DNA of 64,000 nucleotides from the NCBI GenBank assembly GCA_021788365.1, contig JAJYKS010000003.1:96830-160829 (forward strand). Direction: 5' to 3'. Below are positions 33,422 to 42,395 of the stretch, one piece after another (positions within the stretch are counted from its first letter, which is position 1; each line of letters starts with the position of its first letter). The notes beneath the pieces are model-generated. The model saw nothing but the letters and a program-made list of their open reading frames with translations, made no database searches and was not told where the DNA came from. The translations under genes and the position numbers were made by a program. The DNA comes from a bacterium. Its GTDB lineage: Bacteria; Patescibacteria; Microgenomatia; UBA1400; UBA12108.

Positions 33422-33922
33422 TTATCTAGTGACGAGTTTTTGAGTAGCGGTGTTGTAGCACTCGGGGATAAGGGAAGTGGGGAAGGTGGGATAGGGGACA
33501 AGTGCGGTACAGTCAATTATCCCGTTGCCATCCCAGACGAGGTGCCAGGACCCCCCAGTTTTGGCGGCGAACCAGATGCCGCCGCCCGCGCCGGCGCTCG
33601 CCATACCCTTGGCGTAGTCGCTTGATAGGGTAGAGACGGTGATAGCCATACTGGCTGCGTCCGCGCCGTGCTCGGCTACGAGACCGGCTTTCACGGCGGC
33701 AACTAGCGTTCCCGTTTCGTCTACCGATGCGGCGGGCTTTGGTGAGGGAGTGGTAGCGGCAGCGCTATCTGCGGGCGCGGCGCTACGCACCGGATTTGTA
33801 GAGGGAATCGGCGCTGTACCGTGAGACGCGCCGAACGTGTAGGCCGCGTAGGCGACGGCGCCCATTACCATGAGAACAAGGGTAATTTTTCCGAAAACAG
33901 CAAAGAAGGTGTTACCGTTCAT
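33422..33922 (-). CDS. Secreted or membrane-anchored hypothetical protein
   Basis: 166 aa. N-terminal helix (ITLVLMVMGAVAYAAYTF), an Ala/Pro/Ser linker (about 35-65), then an 85-residue outer domain with WFAAKTGGSWHLVWDGNG and two Cys that may pair. Its end resembles small periplasmic domains seen in CPR genomes. No function known. Confidence 0.65.
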   Translation of the reverse strand: MNGNTFFAVFGKITLVLMVMGAVAYAAYTFGASHGTAPIPSTNPVRSAAPADSAAATTPSPKPAASVDETGTLVAAVKAGLVAEHGADAASMAITVSTLSSDYAKGMASAGAGGGIWFAAKTGGSWHLVWDGNGIIDCTALVPYPTFPTSLIPECYNTATQKLVTR

Positions 33923-33955
33923 ACTACTAGCATAGCAAAGTGTGCAATGGGGGTG

Positions 33956-34360
33956 TTAGCCCTTTCTGGTGAGACCCCAGCAGTAGGCGAAGACGGCGAG
34001 AAGGAACCCTAGTGACATGAGGTAGGAGAAGATGTCTATTTGGGTGGAGACAAAGCGTTCCCCGCCTACCCACGAAAGGAGAATGCCGACAAGGCCGAGA
34101 TAGGCGGGGATTTTCCAGGCAGCCGCCCGTAATTTCGCAGCGCGAACCACGAGGGCAACGGCGCCGAGGAGGAGGCCGGTGCCAATAACTACGTGGAGGG
34201 CAACGAACGGGTTGCCCATGGCGTAGATCCAGCGAGTGTGAATGTCGGCGGATTTGGAAAATTCGACAAAAAGATTAGCATACATGCCGAGCGCGTACTG
34301 GATGGCTAGGAAAGAAAGAAGGCCATAGGTATGGTAGTGAAGTTTTTTGTTTGTGTCCAT
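33956..34360 (-). CDS. Four-helix membrane protein
   Basis: 134 aa with four hydrophobic helices (about 10-30, 48-68, 78-100, 108-130). Polar residues His10/His50-like and Arg between helices recall small cytochrome b561/DUF2231-like bundles, but no haem motif is certain. Not assigned. Confidence 0.65.
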   Translation of the reverse strand: MDTNKKLHYHTYGLLSFLAIQYALGMYANLFVEFSKSADIHTRWIYAMGNPFVALHVVIGTGLLLGAVALVVRAAKLRAAAWKIPAYLGLVGILLSWVGGERFVSTQIDIFSYLMSLGFLLAVFAYCWGLTRKG

Positions 34361-34438
34361 AACTATAGACTATGATAGCACTAGTTTATGATTTGTGCTT
34401 AAGTAGTGCTAGTAATGTTTAGCTAGAAAGGAGCCTTT

Positions 34439-34573
34439 ATGGCAGGATACGGAAACCGATCAGTGTGGCAGTGGATAGTGTTGTATCTGATAATCGGCGG
34501 CGCCATCTACTACGCCGTGTATTATTTCTTTTTTCGGCATACTGGATATAGCTACCCACGTTATTCATACTAA
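34439..34573 (+). CDS. 44-aa Tyr-rich membrane peptide
   Basis: MAGYGNRSVWQWIVLYLIIG start, one hydrophobic helix, then FRHTGYSYPRYSY. RBS AAAGGAG at 34427-34433. The size and Tyr-rich tail fit a small peptide family seen in CPR bacteria. Confidence 0.65.
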   Translation: MAGYGNRSVWQWIVLYLIIGGAIYYAVYYFFFRHTGYSYPRYSY

Positions 34574-34581
34574 GAAAATTT

Positions 34582-34959
34582 ATGCGTAGAGCGGCAAGTG
34601 TAGAGCAGTATATTGCTGAGTCGTCGGGAGAAGTGCGAGGGAGGCTCAGAGAGCTGCGCGCTCTTATACTGAAAACGGCTCCTGAGGCCGTGGAGTCGAT
34701 TTCCTATGGTATGCCGTTTTATGCGTACCACGGGCGACTCGTGTACTTTGCCGCGCAGCACGGATATATTGGCCTCTATGTTCCACCTCCCATTATCGCC
34801 AATCACGCAAAAGAACTAGCAGGCTATACGACGACCAAGTCGGCAATCCATTTTCCTAAAGACGAAAAACTACCAACGACTTTGATTACTCAACTTATCA
34901 AGGCGCGGATGCGACACAACGTGGCGGAAGAGCGATTGTGTGCAAAACATGTGAGGTAG
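34582..34959 (+). CDS. DUF1801 (YdhG/YdeI-like) protein
   Basis: 125 aa. ISYGMPFYAYHGRLVYFAAQHGYIGLYVP and the KSAIHFPKDEKLPTTLITQLIKAR block match DUF1801, a frataxin-like fold of unclear function. It starts 8 nt after the 44-aa peptide gene, so the two are probably cotranscribed. Confidence 0.82.
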   Translation: MRRAASVEQYIAESSGEVRGRLRELRALILKTAPEAVESISYGMPFYAYHGRLVYFAAQHGYIGLYVPPPIIANHAKELAGYTTTKSAIHFPKDEKLPTTLITQLIKARMRHNVAEERLCAKHVR

Positions 34960-34988
34960 CTGCATGCGAGGCGTAAAATAATCTGGCT

Positions 34989-36230
34989 ATGAACGAATTG
35001 ACGCGGAGAGATTTTCTGAAGTTTGGTACGTTAATCGCTGGAAGTTTTTTGCTTGACGCGTGTGTTCCCAATATGCAGCCCTCTGAGGGGCAGCGGGAAG
35101 TGACGAAGAGCTACGAGGTGCATGATACGCGACTTGGGGCGGAGAATGTGCAATTTGCTCGTGATGGGAGGATGTTTGTGCGGGAGGCTGATAACCAATA
35201 TCGTGCCTTTTTTACTCGTATGGTTCATGGAAGCGTAGGTACAGATCAGAACAACCCCGTAGGCTGGGAAAATGCAAAGGCCATGGGTGCGAATACGGTA
35301 ACAATGTGTTTTGTAGACCGAGATGTGGTTATGCAGGGTATTAGAGATGCTGGTCTTAAAGTTGTCGTTCAATTTGAGTACCTTTTCCCCAATATGCAGT
35401 ACGACAAACAAACACTCGTCAATTTTATGGAGAAGTATGGCGATATGGTCGTTGGTTTTAGCTTGGATGAGCCTTTAACTGATCGGCCTCAGCCTGGTTG
35501 GGATCCGGCGAATGTAAAATCTCTGATTTCGCAGTTTACGACTGACTGCGCACTTCCAATCAATATTTTTACTATAGGCGTGACTGGATCTGACTCGCAT
35601 GCACGAGCACAACGCCGTTATCTATTAGACATCATCGCTCTTGCAGAACGGAATGATAGCAAGTGTGTGTTGCTGCCAGACAACTATGTGGACGTGTCAG
35701 AAAAGACGCGTGTCACTGACGATGTTCTAAATATCGGCATCCCTGGAGTGACCGACCCGTTAGAGGGGATCATAATTCCGGCTTTTTCTGACAAGCCGGA
35801 TATACCTGGCGACCAAATACAGATTCTCCGCCAAACATTTGCCTATGCACTAGCGAACGATCACATCTTTTCTCTTGATTTCTATGATACGCCTTGGGAT
35901 GTGAGTGAATATAATTTCACGGGAGCACGGGTGAATGGGGTTACAAACGCGTATGGGAGTACGCGTGAGGTACTAACGGGCTTACTTACGGCTATTGCTA
36001 AATACGAGGATATAAACATGGCACCGATGGATATATCCCAGGGAGGGCTTAAAGGCTGCAGGCGGGGAGATATCATTTCATTGTTTAATGAATCTGATCA
36101 GAGTCGGCGGGGCAGCGTACAGCTGGATTCTGCTAAGACGTATACGGACTTATTAACGGGTACGACTTATCATGATGTGGCCGAGTTCGAGCTGACTCCA
36201 TATACTGGTGTGGTGCTGTTACCGGGCTGA
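34989..36230 (+). CDS. Tat-type lipoprotein with glycosidase-like barrel
   Basis: 413 aa. TRRDFLKFG is a twin-arginine motif and GSFLLDAC a lipobox, so the protein should be exported folded and lipid-anchored at Cys25. The outer part (NPVGWENAKAMGANTVTMCFVDRD, VVVQFEYLFPN, GFSLDEPL, HIFSLDFYDTPWD) alternates strands and helices like a glycoside hydrolase barrel, with candidate acid pairs at DEP and DFYD. No family is assigned. TAAAAT ends 9 nt before the ATG. Confidence 0.7.
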   Translation: MNELTRRDFLKFGTLIAGSFLLDACVPNMQPSEGQREVTKSYEVHDTRLGAENVQFARDGRMFVREADNQYRAFFTRMVHGSVGTDQNNPVGWENAKAMGANTVTMCFVDRDVVMQGIRDAGLKVVVQFEYLFPNMQYDKQTLVNFMEKYGDMVVGFSLDEPLTDRPQPGWDPANVKSLISQFTTDCALPINIFTIGVTGSDSHARAQRRYLLDIIALAERNDSKCVLLPDNYVDVSEKTRVTDDVLNIGIPGVTDPLEGIIIPAFSDKPDIPGDQIQILRQTFAYALANDHIFSLDFYDTPWDVSEYNFTGARVNGVTNAYGSTREVLTGLLTAIAKYEDINMAPMDISQGGLKGCRRGDIISLFNESDQSRRGSVQLDSAKTYTDLLTGTTYHDVAEFELTPYTGVVLLPG

Positions 36231-36239
36231 TGTAAAGCC

Positions 36240-36422
36240 TTAACCGTTCACGAATTTCCAGACGATGATAATGCCAATAATGCCACCTACTGCGTTGCCG
36301 GTAACTGATGCATATGAAAGCCAACTGGCGCCCCACATGGTGGGTACCCAGCCACCGAGGTAGCCGCCGACAAATGCGGCAAGGTAGTACCAAAATTTAT
36401 CGCTCACACACCAATGGTACAC
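36240..36422 (-). CDS. Small Gly-rich membrane protein
   Basis: 60 aa, two Gly-rich helices: FVGGYLGGWVPTMWG and GNAVGGIIGIIIVWKFV. The pattern resembles small GlsB/YeaQ-like or CPR-specific proteins. It starts 1 nt past the end of the TrmB gene, so it may be in its operon. A later start (SDKFWYYL) is also possible. Confidence 0.55.
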   Translation of the reverse strand: MYHWCVSDKFWYYLAAFVGGYLGGWVPTMWGASWLSYASVTGNAVGGIIGIIIVWKFVNG

Positions 36423-36423
36423 C

Positions 36424-37200
36424 TCACGCTAGTTTGTTGGCGACGTGATCCCAGAGGAAGTTAAAAATCTGTTTGTAGGAGTTTATGAGGAGTTCATCGC
36501 GAATTTCGATACCATATTGGTCGCTGTCCGTTTTTAGGCTGCAGACAGTGAGAACATCGTTGTAAATCAAGGTTAAGCGGTCAAATTTAATCTTTTCTTC
36601 GTCCAAAGTTTTGGCTTCAACATTTTCCTCAAGGAAACCCGGGACATCTGACCATTTTAGAGGTTTGGGACGGTTGAAGATAATTTTATTATGCATCCCA
36701 CGACGCATAAACTCGGCTCGCCATTTCTCGGCGAAGCTGCGATCGGTGACGTGCTCTAGCTGTCCGGGACTGAAGCCGATGACGAGAGGGGAACGGGAAA
36801 GAATAATGTTCCATAAAATTTGTTTTACCCCCTCTGACCCTTTGTACAAGTTAACTGTTTTGGGCGGCTCTTCGGTTATCTGTGAATTGCGAATTTTTTT
36901 GCTAAAATCGGGGAGATTTTTACGGAGATATTGGAGTTTTGCCGCCTCGTCTTCGAGGGTAAGCTCGAGAATTTTGGGGTCAGTGATTTTGTAAAGTGTG
37001 CTTTTACCAATTTTTTTAGAGATTACGAATCCTTTACCCATGAGGCGTTCGAGTTCGAGATAGATGGAGCTACGAGGCTCATGAATGTGTTTGCTAATCT
37101 CTACCACCGTTGAGTCAGGGTGGGCGGCGAGATTCAAGTAAATTTCTCGTTGCTTTTCCGAGAGACCAAATTTTTCCAGATATTCTGCTTCTGTCACCAT
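36424..37200 (-). CDS. TrmB family transcriptional regulator
   Basis: 258 aa. N-terminal winged helix (FGLSEKQREIYLNLAAHPDSTVVEISKHIHEPRSSIYLELERLMGKGF) and a C-terminal effector domain with FLWDHVANKLA. TrmB proteins sense sugars or metabolites. It is divergent from the 2-hydroxyacid dehydrogenase; inverted repeats in the 75-nt gap are probably its operators. Confidence 0.85.
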   Translation of the reverse strand: MVTEAEYLEKFGLSEKQREIYLNLAAHPDSTVVEISKHIHEPRSSIYLELERLMGKGFVISKKIGKSTLYKITDPKILELTLEDEAAKLQYLRKNLPDFSKKIRNSQITEEPPKTVNLYKGSEGVKQILWNIILSRSPLVIGFSPGQLEHVTDRSFAEKWRAEFMRRGMHNKIIFNRPKPLKWSDVPGFLEENVEAKTLDEEKIKFDRLTLIYNDVLTVCSLKTDSDQYGIEIRDELLINSYKQIFNFLWDHVANKLA

Positions 37201-37201
37201 C

Positions 37202-37236
37202 TGTCAACAATTATGACATCACGTTGTAAGATGTCA
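37202..37236. promoter_or_regulatory. Inverted repeats, likely TrmB operators
   Basis: TGTCA-ACAATTA-TGACA (37202-37218) overlaps TGACATC-N9-GATGTCA (37214-37236). They sit between the divergent trmB-like and dehydrogenase starts. Confidence 0.65.
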
Positions 37237-37275
37237 AATACGATATATAGTAGGCGCTATCAGGGAGGCATTTTT

Positions 37276-38187
37276 ATGAAAAATAAAATAGTAGTTACGT
37301 GTCCGATGGGTCTTTCTCCGGAGCAAAAGGCTAGATTAGAGAAGCTGGGAGAAGTCACCTATTACGATACTCACCCTAGTGTCGAAGAATGGCTCGAACG
37401 TGCGAAAGGCCATGATATTGTTTGCTCGTGGATTGGTGGACTGCGAGAAAAATACGGCGAACTTCGAGATACATTCATTAGTGTGCCATTTGTGGGGGTG
37501 AGTAGCTTTGCCGACCCTGCGATTGTGAAGGCAAATAACCTAACAATTAGCAACAGCCCGGGGTGTAATCGACATGCCGTGTCTGAGTGGATAATCTACA
37601 TGATGCTTTCGGCGACGAGGCATATAAGCGATTATGTTAATGTGCAAGATCCTGTGGCCGTCCCATTAGAAAACCCTTCTATTGGGCTTGCGGGAAAGCA
37701 CATAACAATCCTTGGGAAGGGTAGTGTGGGGTCAAGGGTGGGGGCGATCTGTGAGGCGTTGGAAATGAAAGTAGCATACTTTACCCGCGATGGTGATCTC
37801 CGAGCGAGCGTGAAGGATGCCGATATTGTGGTGGATGCCCTCAGCGCAAATCCGATCTCAAGGGGACTTTTGGGAAAAGATTTTTTTGCAGCTATCAAGG
37901 ACGGGGCAATATTTATCTCGGTGACAGTTGATTCAATTGTTGATATAGATGCAATGCTTGCTGCACTTGAAACGGGGAAGTTGTCCCGTGTTGCCCACGA
38001 CGTCATGAATGCAAAGCTGGGAGATGCCCACGACCCTCTCTATGACAGGCTGCGACGTCATCCGAGAGTGCTTGCAACACCACATATTGCTGCCTTTACC
38101 GACGTGACTACTACAATCGGCAACGACATGATGATAGACAACATCGAGGCGTGGCTCAAGGGTAAACCCATACATGTATTTGGTTAA
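37276..38187 (+). CDS. D-2-hydroxyacid dehydrogenase family protein
   Basis: 303 aa from the ATG at 37276 (MKNKIVVTCPMGLSPEQKAR). The NAD-binding segment HITILGKGSVGSRVGAICEAL, ISRGLLGKDFFAAIKDGAIFISV and RVLATPHIAAFTD (catalytic His) fit the family; the Glu and Arg partners are harder to place. Likely an NAD-dependent reductase of a 2-ketoacid, controlled by the adjacent TrmB protein. The longer upstream frame crosses the operator region and is rejected. Confidence 0.82.
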   Translation: MKNKIVVTCPMGLSPEQKARLEKLGEVTYYDTHPSVEEWLERAKGHDIVCSWIGGLREKYGELRDTFISVPFVGVSSFADPAIVKANNLTISNSPGCNRHAVSEWIIYMMLSATRHISDYVNVQDPVAVPLENPSIGLAGKHITILGKGSVGSRVGAICEALEMKVAYFTRDGDLRASVKDADIVVDALSANPISRGLLGKDFFAAIKDGAIFISVTVDSIVDIDAMLAALETGKLSRVAHDVMNAKLGDAHDPLYDRLRRHPRVLATPHIAAFTDVTTTIGNDMMIDNIEAWLKGKPIHVFG

Positions 38188-38216
38188 CATATACTACTTT
38201 GTGAGAAAATAACCTC

Positions 38217-38801
38217 ATGCAGCAGTATTCGTATGACCCCATCGCAACGGCGTATTTGGCGGAGCGGGAGCGGCTCAAAAGCGGCAAGTATGTGCAGAAA
38301 CTATTAAAGCTCCTGCCAAAACACGCGACCATACTCGACGTAGGGTGCGGGGCAGGGGTGCCGGTGGACGACCTACTCCTAAAAGCGGGCCACACCGTTC
38401 TTGGCATAGACAACTCTTCTGAGCAGATACGACTGGCACGTGGACGCTGCCCCGGCGGGGAATACGCCGTGCGCGATATGCGCGAACTGCGGGTGGGCGA
38501 GTACAGAGATGACGCCGTTGTCAGCTTTTACGCGCTCTTCCACGTACCGCGGGGCGAACACGCCAGGATTTTGTCGGTTTGGCGAAGTTACCTGCCAAAG
38601 GGCGGATATCTTTTGGCGACGTTTGGGGATCGGGAGTGGGAAGGGGAACACGAGCTGTATGGGACCACCGTGTGGAGCTCGCAGTGGGGGCGCCCCAAAA
38701 ACAGAGTGCTTGTCGAGCGGGCCGGATTTGAGGTGATTGTGGACGAGGTGGACCGCTCCGGCGGCGAAAGCCACCAAGTTATTTTGGCGAAAGCACGCTA
38801 A
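38217..38801 (+). CDS. Class I SAM-dependent methyltransferase
   Basis: 194 aa. ILDVGCGAGVPVDDLLLKAGHTVLGIDNSSEQI is motif I-II and FYALFHVPRGEHARIL is the post-III core. The acceptor is unknown. Start follows a weak GAAAAT -10. It lies 17 nt before the P-type ATPase gene. Confidence 0.85.
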   Translation: MQQYSYDPIATAYLAERERLKSGKYVQKLLKLLPKHATILDVGCGAGVPVDDLLLKAGHTVLGIDNSSEQIRLARGRCPGGEYAVRDMRELRVGEYRDDAVVSFYALFHVPRGEHARILSVWRSYLPKGGYLLATFGDREWEGEHELYGTTVWSSQWGRPKNRVLVERAGFEVIVDEVDRSGGESHQVILAKAR

Positions 38802-38818
38802 CGTGATAGGGTAGACCT

Positions 38819-41161
38819 ATGCCCACCGGACTATCCAACCAACAAGCCGAGGCGCTCCGCGCGAAGTATGGCTACAACGAAATTCCCGAAAAGAAAGTGA
38901 GCCTGCTCGCCAAAATTTTTAAGAATATCTTTTCTCCCATTGGTCTCATGCTTATCTTTGCCGCAGCGTTGTCGTTTTTCCTCGGTAAAGATTTTGATGG
39001 GAACTTTATCCTAGTACTCCTCATTCTCAATGTGGTAATCACTCTTTGGCAGGAGGGGAAGGCCGACCAGGCTATACAGAAGCTAAACGAACATTTGGAG
39101 CAGAAAATCCGCGTCATGCGGGACGGGACGTGGGATTACCTCCCGTCGCGGCTCCTAGTCCCCGGCGACCTCGTACAATTGGCGTCTGGCGAAGTGGTAC
39201 CCGCGGACGGGAGAGTCGAGGAGTCGCAGCACGGCTCCCTCAACGAATCGGCGATAACCGGTGAGTCGCTCCCCAAAGACAAGGAGGCGGGCGACAGCGT
39301 GTATTCCGGCTCGTTTGTTGCCTCCGGTATTATCACCGTTTCTATTACTCATACCGGGGCGGGGACGAGCTTTGGTAAAACATTGTTCTCCGTCGAACGC
39401 GTGCGCAAGCGCAGCGAACTGGAGCGCGATATCGTCTCCATCTCCCGCTTCCTCACCATTTTGGCGCTTGTCGCTGTGCTCATCCTCACCGTGGTTTTTA
39501 TATTGAAGCGTGCCCCGTTCCTCGAACTTCTGACCCTTGACCTTTCGCTCATTATCGCTGGTATTCCCGTATCGCTCCCGACAGTCATGACTCTTATCAT
39601 CGAATTCGGGGTGCTGGCGCTGGCGAAAAAAGAGGTTATCATCCGGCGACTCTCGGCCCTGGAAGACCTGGCAAACGTCACTTATTTATTAACCGATAAA
39701 ACCGGTACACTAACGAAAAACCATATTACCGTACAAGATCTTTACTCATATGGAACATTCAGCCACGACGATATTTTGACGTATGCCGCGACCCTTGCGC
39801 AGTACGAGAGCGATAATCCTATAGACGGTGCAATCTCCGCGCGAGCGCGTGAAGGTAATATCCCACTCCAAACTATTATCAAAAAAGATTTCACCCCGGC
39901 CGATTCCGAGCGAAAGCGTAGTACGCTGGTTGCCACGCGCGAGGGGAAGCCGCTTACCATTACGGTGGGGGCGCCGCAGATCGTGGCAACGCTTGCCACC
40001 ATGCCGAAGGACGAGGCGGCCAAGTATGCGCTCGACGTGCAAACCTTGGCTTCGAGCGGGTATCGCACGCTCGCTGTCGCCTATGCAGAGGGGGAGCGGG
40101 AAGAACGTATGCGGGTGGTGGGGCTCATCGCGCTCTCCGACACGCTGCGTGACGACGCCCCCGAGACCTTGCAGTTTTTGGAGGAAAACGGCGTGGACGT
40201 CACGATGGTGACCGGAGACAACCGCGCCATTGCCGGACAGATCGCGAACAAACTGCACCTCAAAGACGGGAAGGTGATAACGAAAGACGAGCTCGACCGG
40301 GTGGGTCTCCAGGCCTTAACCGCCCAGTTCTTTGCCGAGACGGGGGCGTTTGCGGAAGTACTCCCGGCGGACAAATTCCATCTGGTGGAGGCCGCTAAGC
40401 GCTATTTTGTCGTGGCAGCCAACGGCGACGGGATCAACGATTTACCCGCTGTCAAATCGGCGACTGTCGGGATGGCGGTGTCAAACGCGGTCACCGCGCT
40501 CAAGGCAACAGCCGACATAGTGCTGTTATCACCCGGCATTGCCGTCATAAAAGACGCGATTATCGAGAGTAGAAAAATATTTGAGCGGGTCTATACCTAT
40601 AGCTTGTACCGCATCTCCGAGAGTTTGCGCCTCATCGTGACCATCGCGATCCTCGGTATCCTCTACGGCGTGTACCCCATGACGGCGCTCCAGATTATCC
40701 TCATTGCGTTCCTCAACGATATCCCCATCATTAGTTTGGCGTTTGACCGAATTCGTGTCACCAAGCGGCCGGCAAAGATCAACGCTAAAGTTCGTTTTAC
40801 CTTGAGTAGCTTGTACGGACTCACGGGTGTTGCCAACAGCCTTCTTTTGTTTTATATAATGAGCGTCTTATTCCATCTTTCGTGGCCTGTCATCCAGACT
40901 ATGTATTTCCTCAAGATGACCGTGTCGGGGCACATGCTCATTTATGTGGCGCATACCAAAGAACGATGGTGGAAATTCCTCCCCAGCTCGCAAGTCATCT
41001 GGGCGACAACGCTGACGCAGCTGGTTGCGACTGCACTTGCCGCGACCGGGTTCCTCATGCCTGGACACCTCTCTCTGTGGCAGATCGTCTTCGTGTGGGG
41101 GTGGGCACTCGTCTTTATGCAAGTGTCGGAGCTTATGAAGATTCTCTACCGGCAGCGTTAG
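38819..41161 (+). CDS. P-type ATPase, proton-pump-like (P3A)
   Basis: 780 aa. Actuator TGES, phosphorylation site DKTGTLT near residue 294, GDGIND hinge and 8-10 membrane helices. AGIPVSLPTVMTL in helix 4 and the short N-domain fit plasma-membrane H+-ATPases more than metal pumps. It should export protons, building membrane potential in a cell with limited respiration. A Ca2+ or Mg2+ role cannot be excluded. Confidence 0.85.
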   Translation: MPTGLSNQQAEALRAKYGYNEIPEKKVSLLAKIFKNIFSPIGLMLIFAAALSFFLGKDFDGNFILVLLILNVVITLWQEGKADQAIQKLNEHLEQKIRVMRDGTWDYLPSRLLVPGDLVQLASGEVVPADGRVEESQHGSLNESAITGESLPKDKEAGDSVYSGSFVASGIITVSITHTGAGTSFGKTLFSVERVRKRSELERDIVSISRFLTILALVAVLILTVVFILKRAPFLELLTLDLSLIIAGIPVSLPTVMTLIIEFGVLALAKKEVIIRRLSALEDLANVTYLLTDKTGTLTKNHITVQDLYSYGTFSHDDILTYAATLAQYESDNPIDGAISARAREGNIPLQTIIKKDFTPADSERKRSTLVATREGKPLTITVGAPQIVATLATMPKDEAAKYALDVQTLASSGYRTLAVAYAEGEREERMRVVGLIALSDTLRDDAPETLQFLEENGVDVTMVTGDNRAIAGQIANKLHLKDGKVITKDELDRVGLQALTAQFFAETGAFAEVLPADKFHLVEAAKRYFVVAANGDGINDLPAVKSATVGMAVSNAVTALKATADIVLLSPGIAVIKDAIIESRKIFERVYTYSLYRISESLRLIVTIAILGILYGVYPMTALQIILIAFLNDIPIISLAFDRIRVTKRPAKINAKVRFTLSSLYGLTGVANSLLLFYIMSVLFHLSWPVIQTMYFLKMTVSGHMLIYVAHTKERWWKFLPSSQVIWATTLTQLVATALAATGFLMPGHLSLWQIVFVWGWALVFMQVSELMKILYRQR

Positions 41162-41670
41162 TCGCGGGTTTGCATGGTGTGGACTTTGGTTGCACCATAT
41201 TTTCCAAAAATAGTGGTGAGTTCTCCGGTTTTGTCTTTGTCGGATGAGGCGGAGACAAATACTTCACCGGCGTGGATCTTGTCTTTATACAGCCTGGCCC
41301 GTTCGGGGGGGAAGGCGTCTTCTTCTTCGGCTCCGATAAAGGCACCCGTGAATTCACCGATGGTAGCGCCGGCCAAACCCATGGCAACGGCCATGGCGGC
41401 GACAACGCCGACGGCGGCGAAGGCGGGGTTCATGATAGTACTAATACCGCCAATGACGCCGGCGACAGTGCCGAGTTCGGCACCCTTGGCCCCACCCGTT
41501 ACTTCCGTGAGCTCGCCGGTTTCTTTTATTTGGTGAACGTGGATCTTCCCTGACTTTTCGTCTTTGGCGAGAATCGAGATATCCTTGGCGTCTACGATAC
41601 CTTTAAGCTCACCGACGGCATTGCCTGCCGCATGATGATCTTTAAATAACCCCACCACGATGTAAGTCAT
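41158..41670 (-). CDS. General-stress-17M-like protein
   Basis: 170 aa. N- and C-terminal ferredoxin-like strands (TYIVVGLFKDHHAAGNAVGELKG; GEVFVSASSDKDKTGELTTIFGKYGA) surround an Ala/Gly-rich hydrophobic centre (TVAGVIGGISTIMNPAFAAVGVVAAMAVAMGLAGATIG). This is the plan of the low-temperature-induced/YflT-type stress proteins. It converges on the P-type ATPase and shares a 4-nt overlap with the DedA gene behind it. Confidence 0.7.
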   Translation of the reverse strand: MTYIVVGLFKDHHAAGNAVGELKGIVDAKDISILAKDEKSGKIHVHQIKETGELTEVTGGAKGAELGTVAGVIGGISTIMNPAFAAVGVVAAMAVAMGLAGATIGEFTGAFIGAEEEDAFPPERARLYKDKIHAGEVFVSASSDKDKTGELTTIFGKYGATKVHTMQTRD

Positions 41671-42299
41671 AGCCCCTCCTTACTTTTTGGAAGTATTTTA
41701 TTTGGTTTTTCCATGCGAAGAACGACTGATTTGGAGATCTTTTCTACGAGGAGGCTCACGAGGACAAGGGTGAGTATACCGCCTAGTATGAGGTATTCGC
41801 TGAAGTGTAAGGTACGACTTGCGTAATTGTGAGCAGCGCCTGCGAGGTACCCAATCGTCATAAGCGGGATGTTCTTGATTGCGGTGATCACTATGCCCAG
41901 TGTGATGTATTTACGATATGGCATGCGGGTGGCTCCGGCGAGGAAGAGGCCTCCCGTTAGGAATGGTGTGGTTTTTATGATTGCAAGCGCCTGGATGGGG
42001 CGGCGAGCGAAGAGATTTTCTAGGAATGTGATGCGGGTGGGGGAGAGACCAAACCGGTGTCCGTGCTTTTGCAAGTTGTCACGATGCCAGTAGCCAATAA
42101 CGTAATACACCGTGTCGCCGAGGAAGTCGCCTAGAATCGATAGACCGTAGAGAATGAAGGGGTTGAGATATCCCATCCCAGCAGCGAAGCCGGCTGCAGT
42201 CGTTATGATCGGACCTTCAATAAACATACCAAGGAGGATGAGCGGATAGCCATGCGAGGCGACCCAAGCAACAACCCCAGCAAATGTGGCGATGTCCAT
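41667..42299 (-). CDS. DedA family membrane protein
   Basis: 210 aa from the ATG at 42299 (MDIATFAGVVAWVASHGYPL). GMFIEGPIITTAAGFAAGMG, GDFLGDTVYYVIGYWHR and TPFLTGGLFLAGATRMPYRKYI are DedA/VTT segments; there are five or six helices. Likely a lipid or undecaprenyl-phosphate flippase-like protein. The longer upstream frame is divergent-gene sequence. Confidence 0.82.
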   Translation of the reverse strand: MDIATFAGVVAWVASHGYPLILLGMFIEGPIITTAAGFAAGMGYLNPFILYGLSILGDFLGDTVYYVIGYWHRDNLQKHGHRFGLSPTRITFLENLFARRPIQALAIIKTTPFLTGGLFLAGATRMPYRKYITLGIVITAIKNIPLMTIGYLAGAAHNYASRTLHFSEYLILGGILTLVLVSLLVEKISKSVVLRMEKPNKILPKSKEGL

Positions 42300-42395
42300 G
42301 TGGCCAGTGTAGCACATGGTTTTGGTATCAGCGATCGACACTACTGTTCTTCGCTTTATTGACCGAAACGATAATGTTTGCGATGATGGGGTGGT

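Noticed and set aside
38819..41161. Potassium-transporting KdpB or copper pump
   Set aside because: There are no CPC-type metal motifs or KdpA/KdpC partners; the helix-4 motif fits the P3A proton-pump group better.
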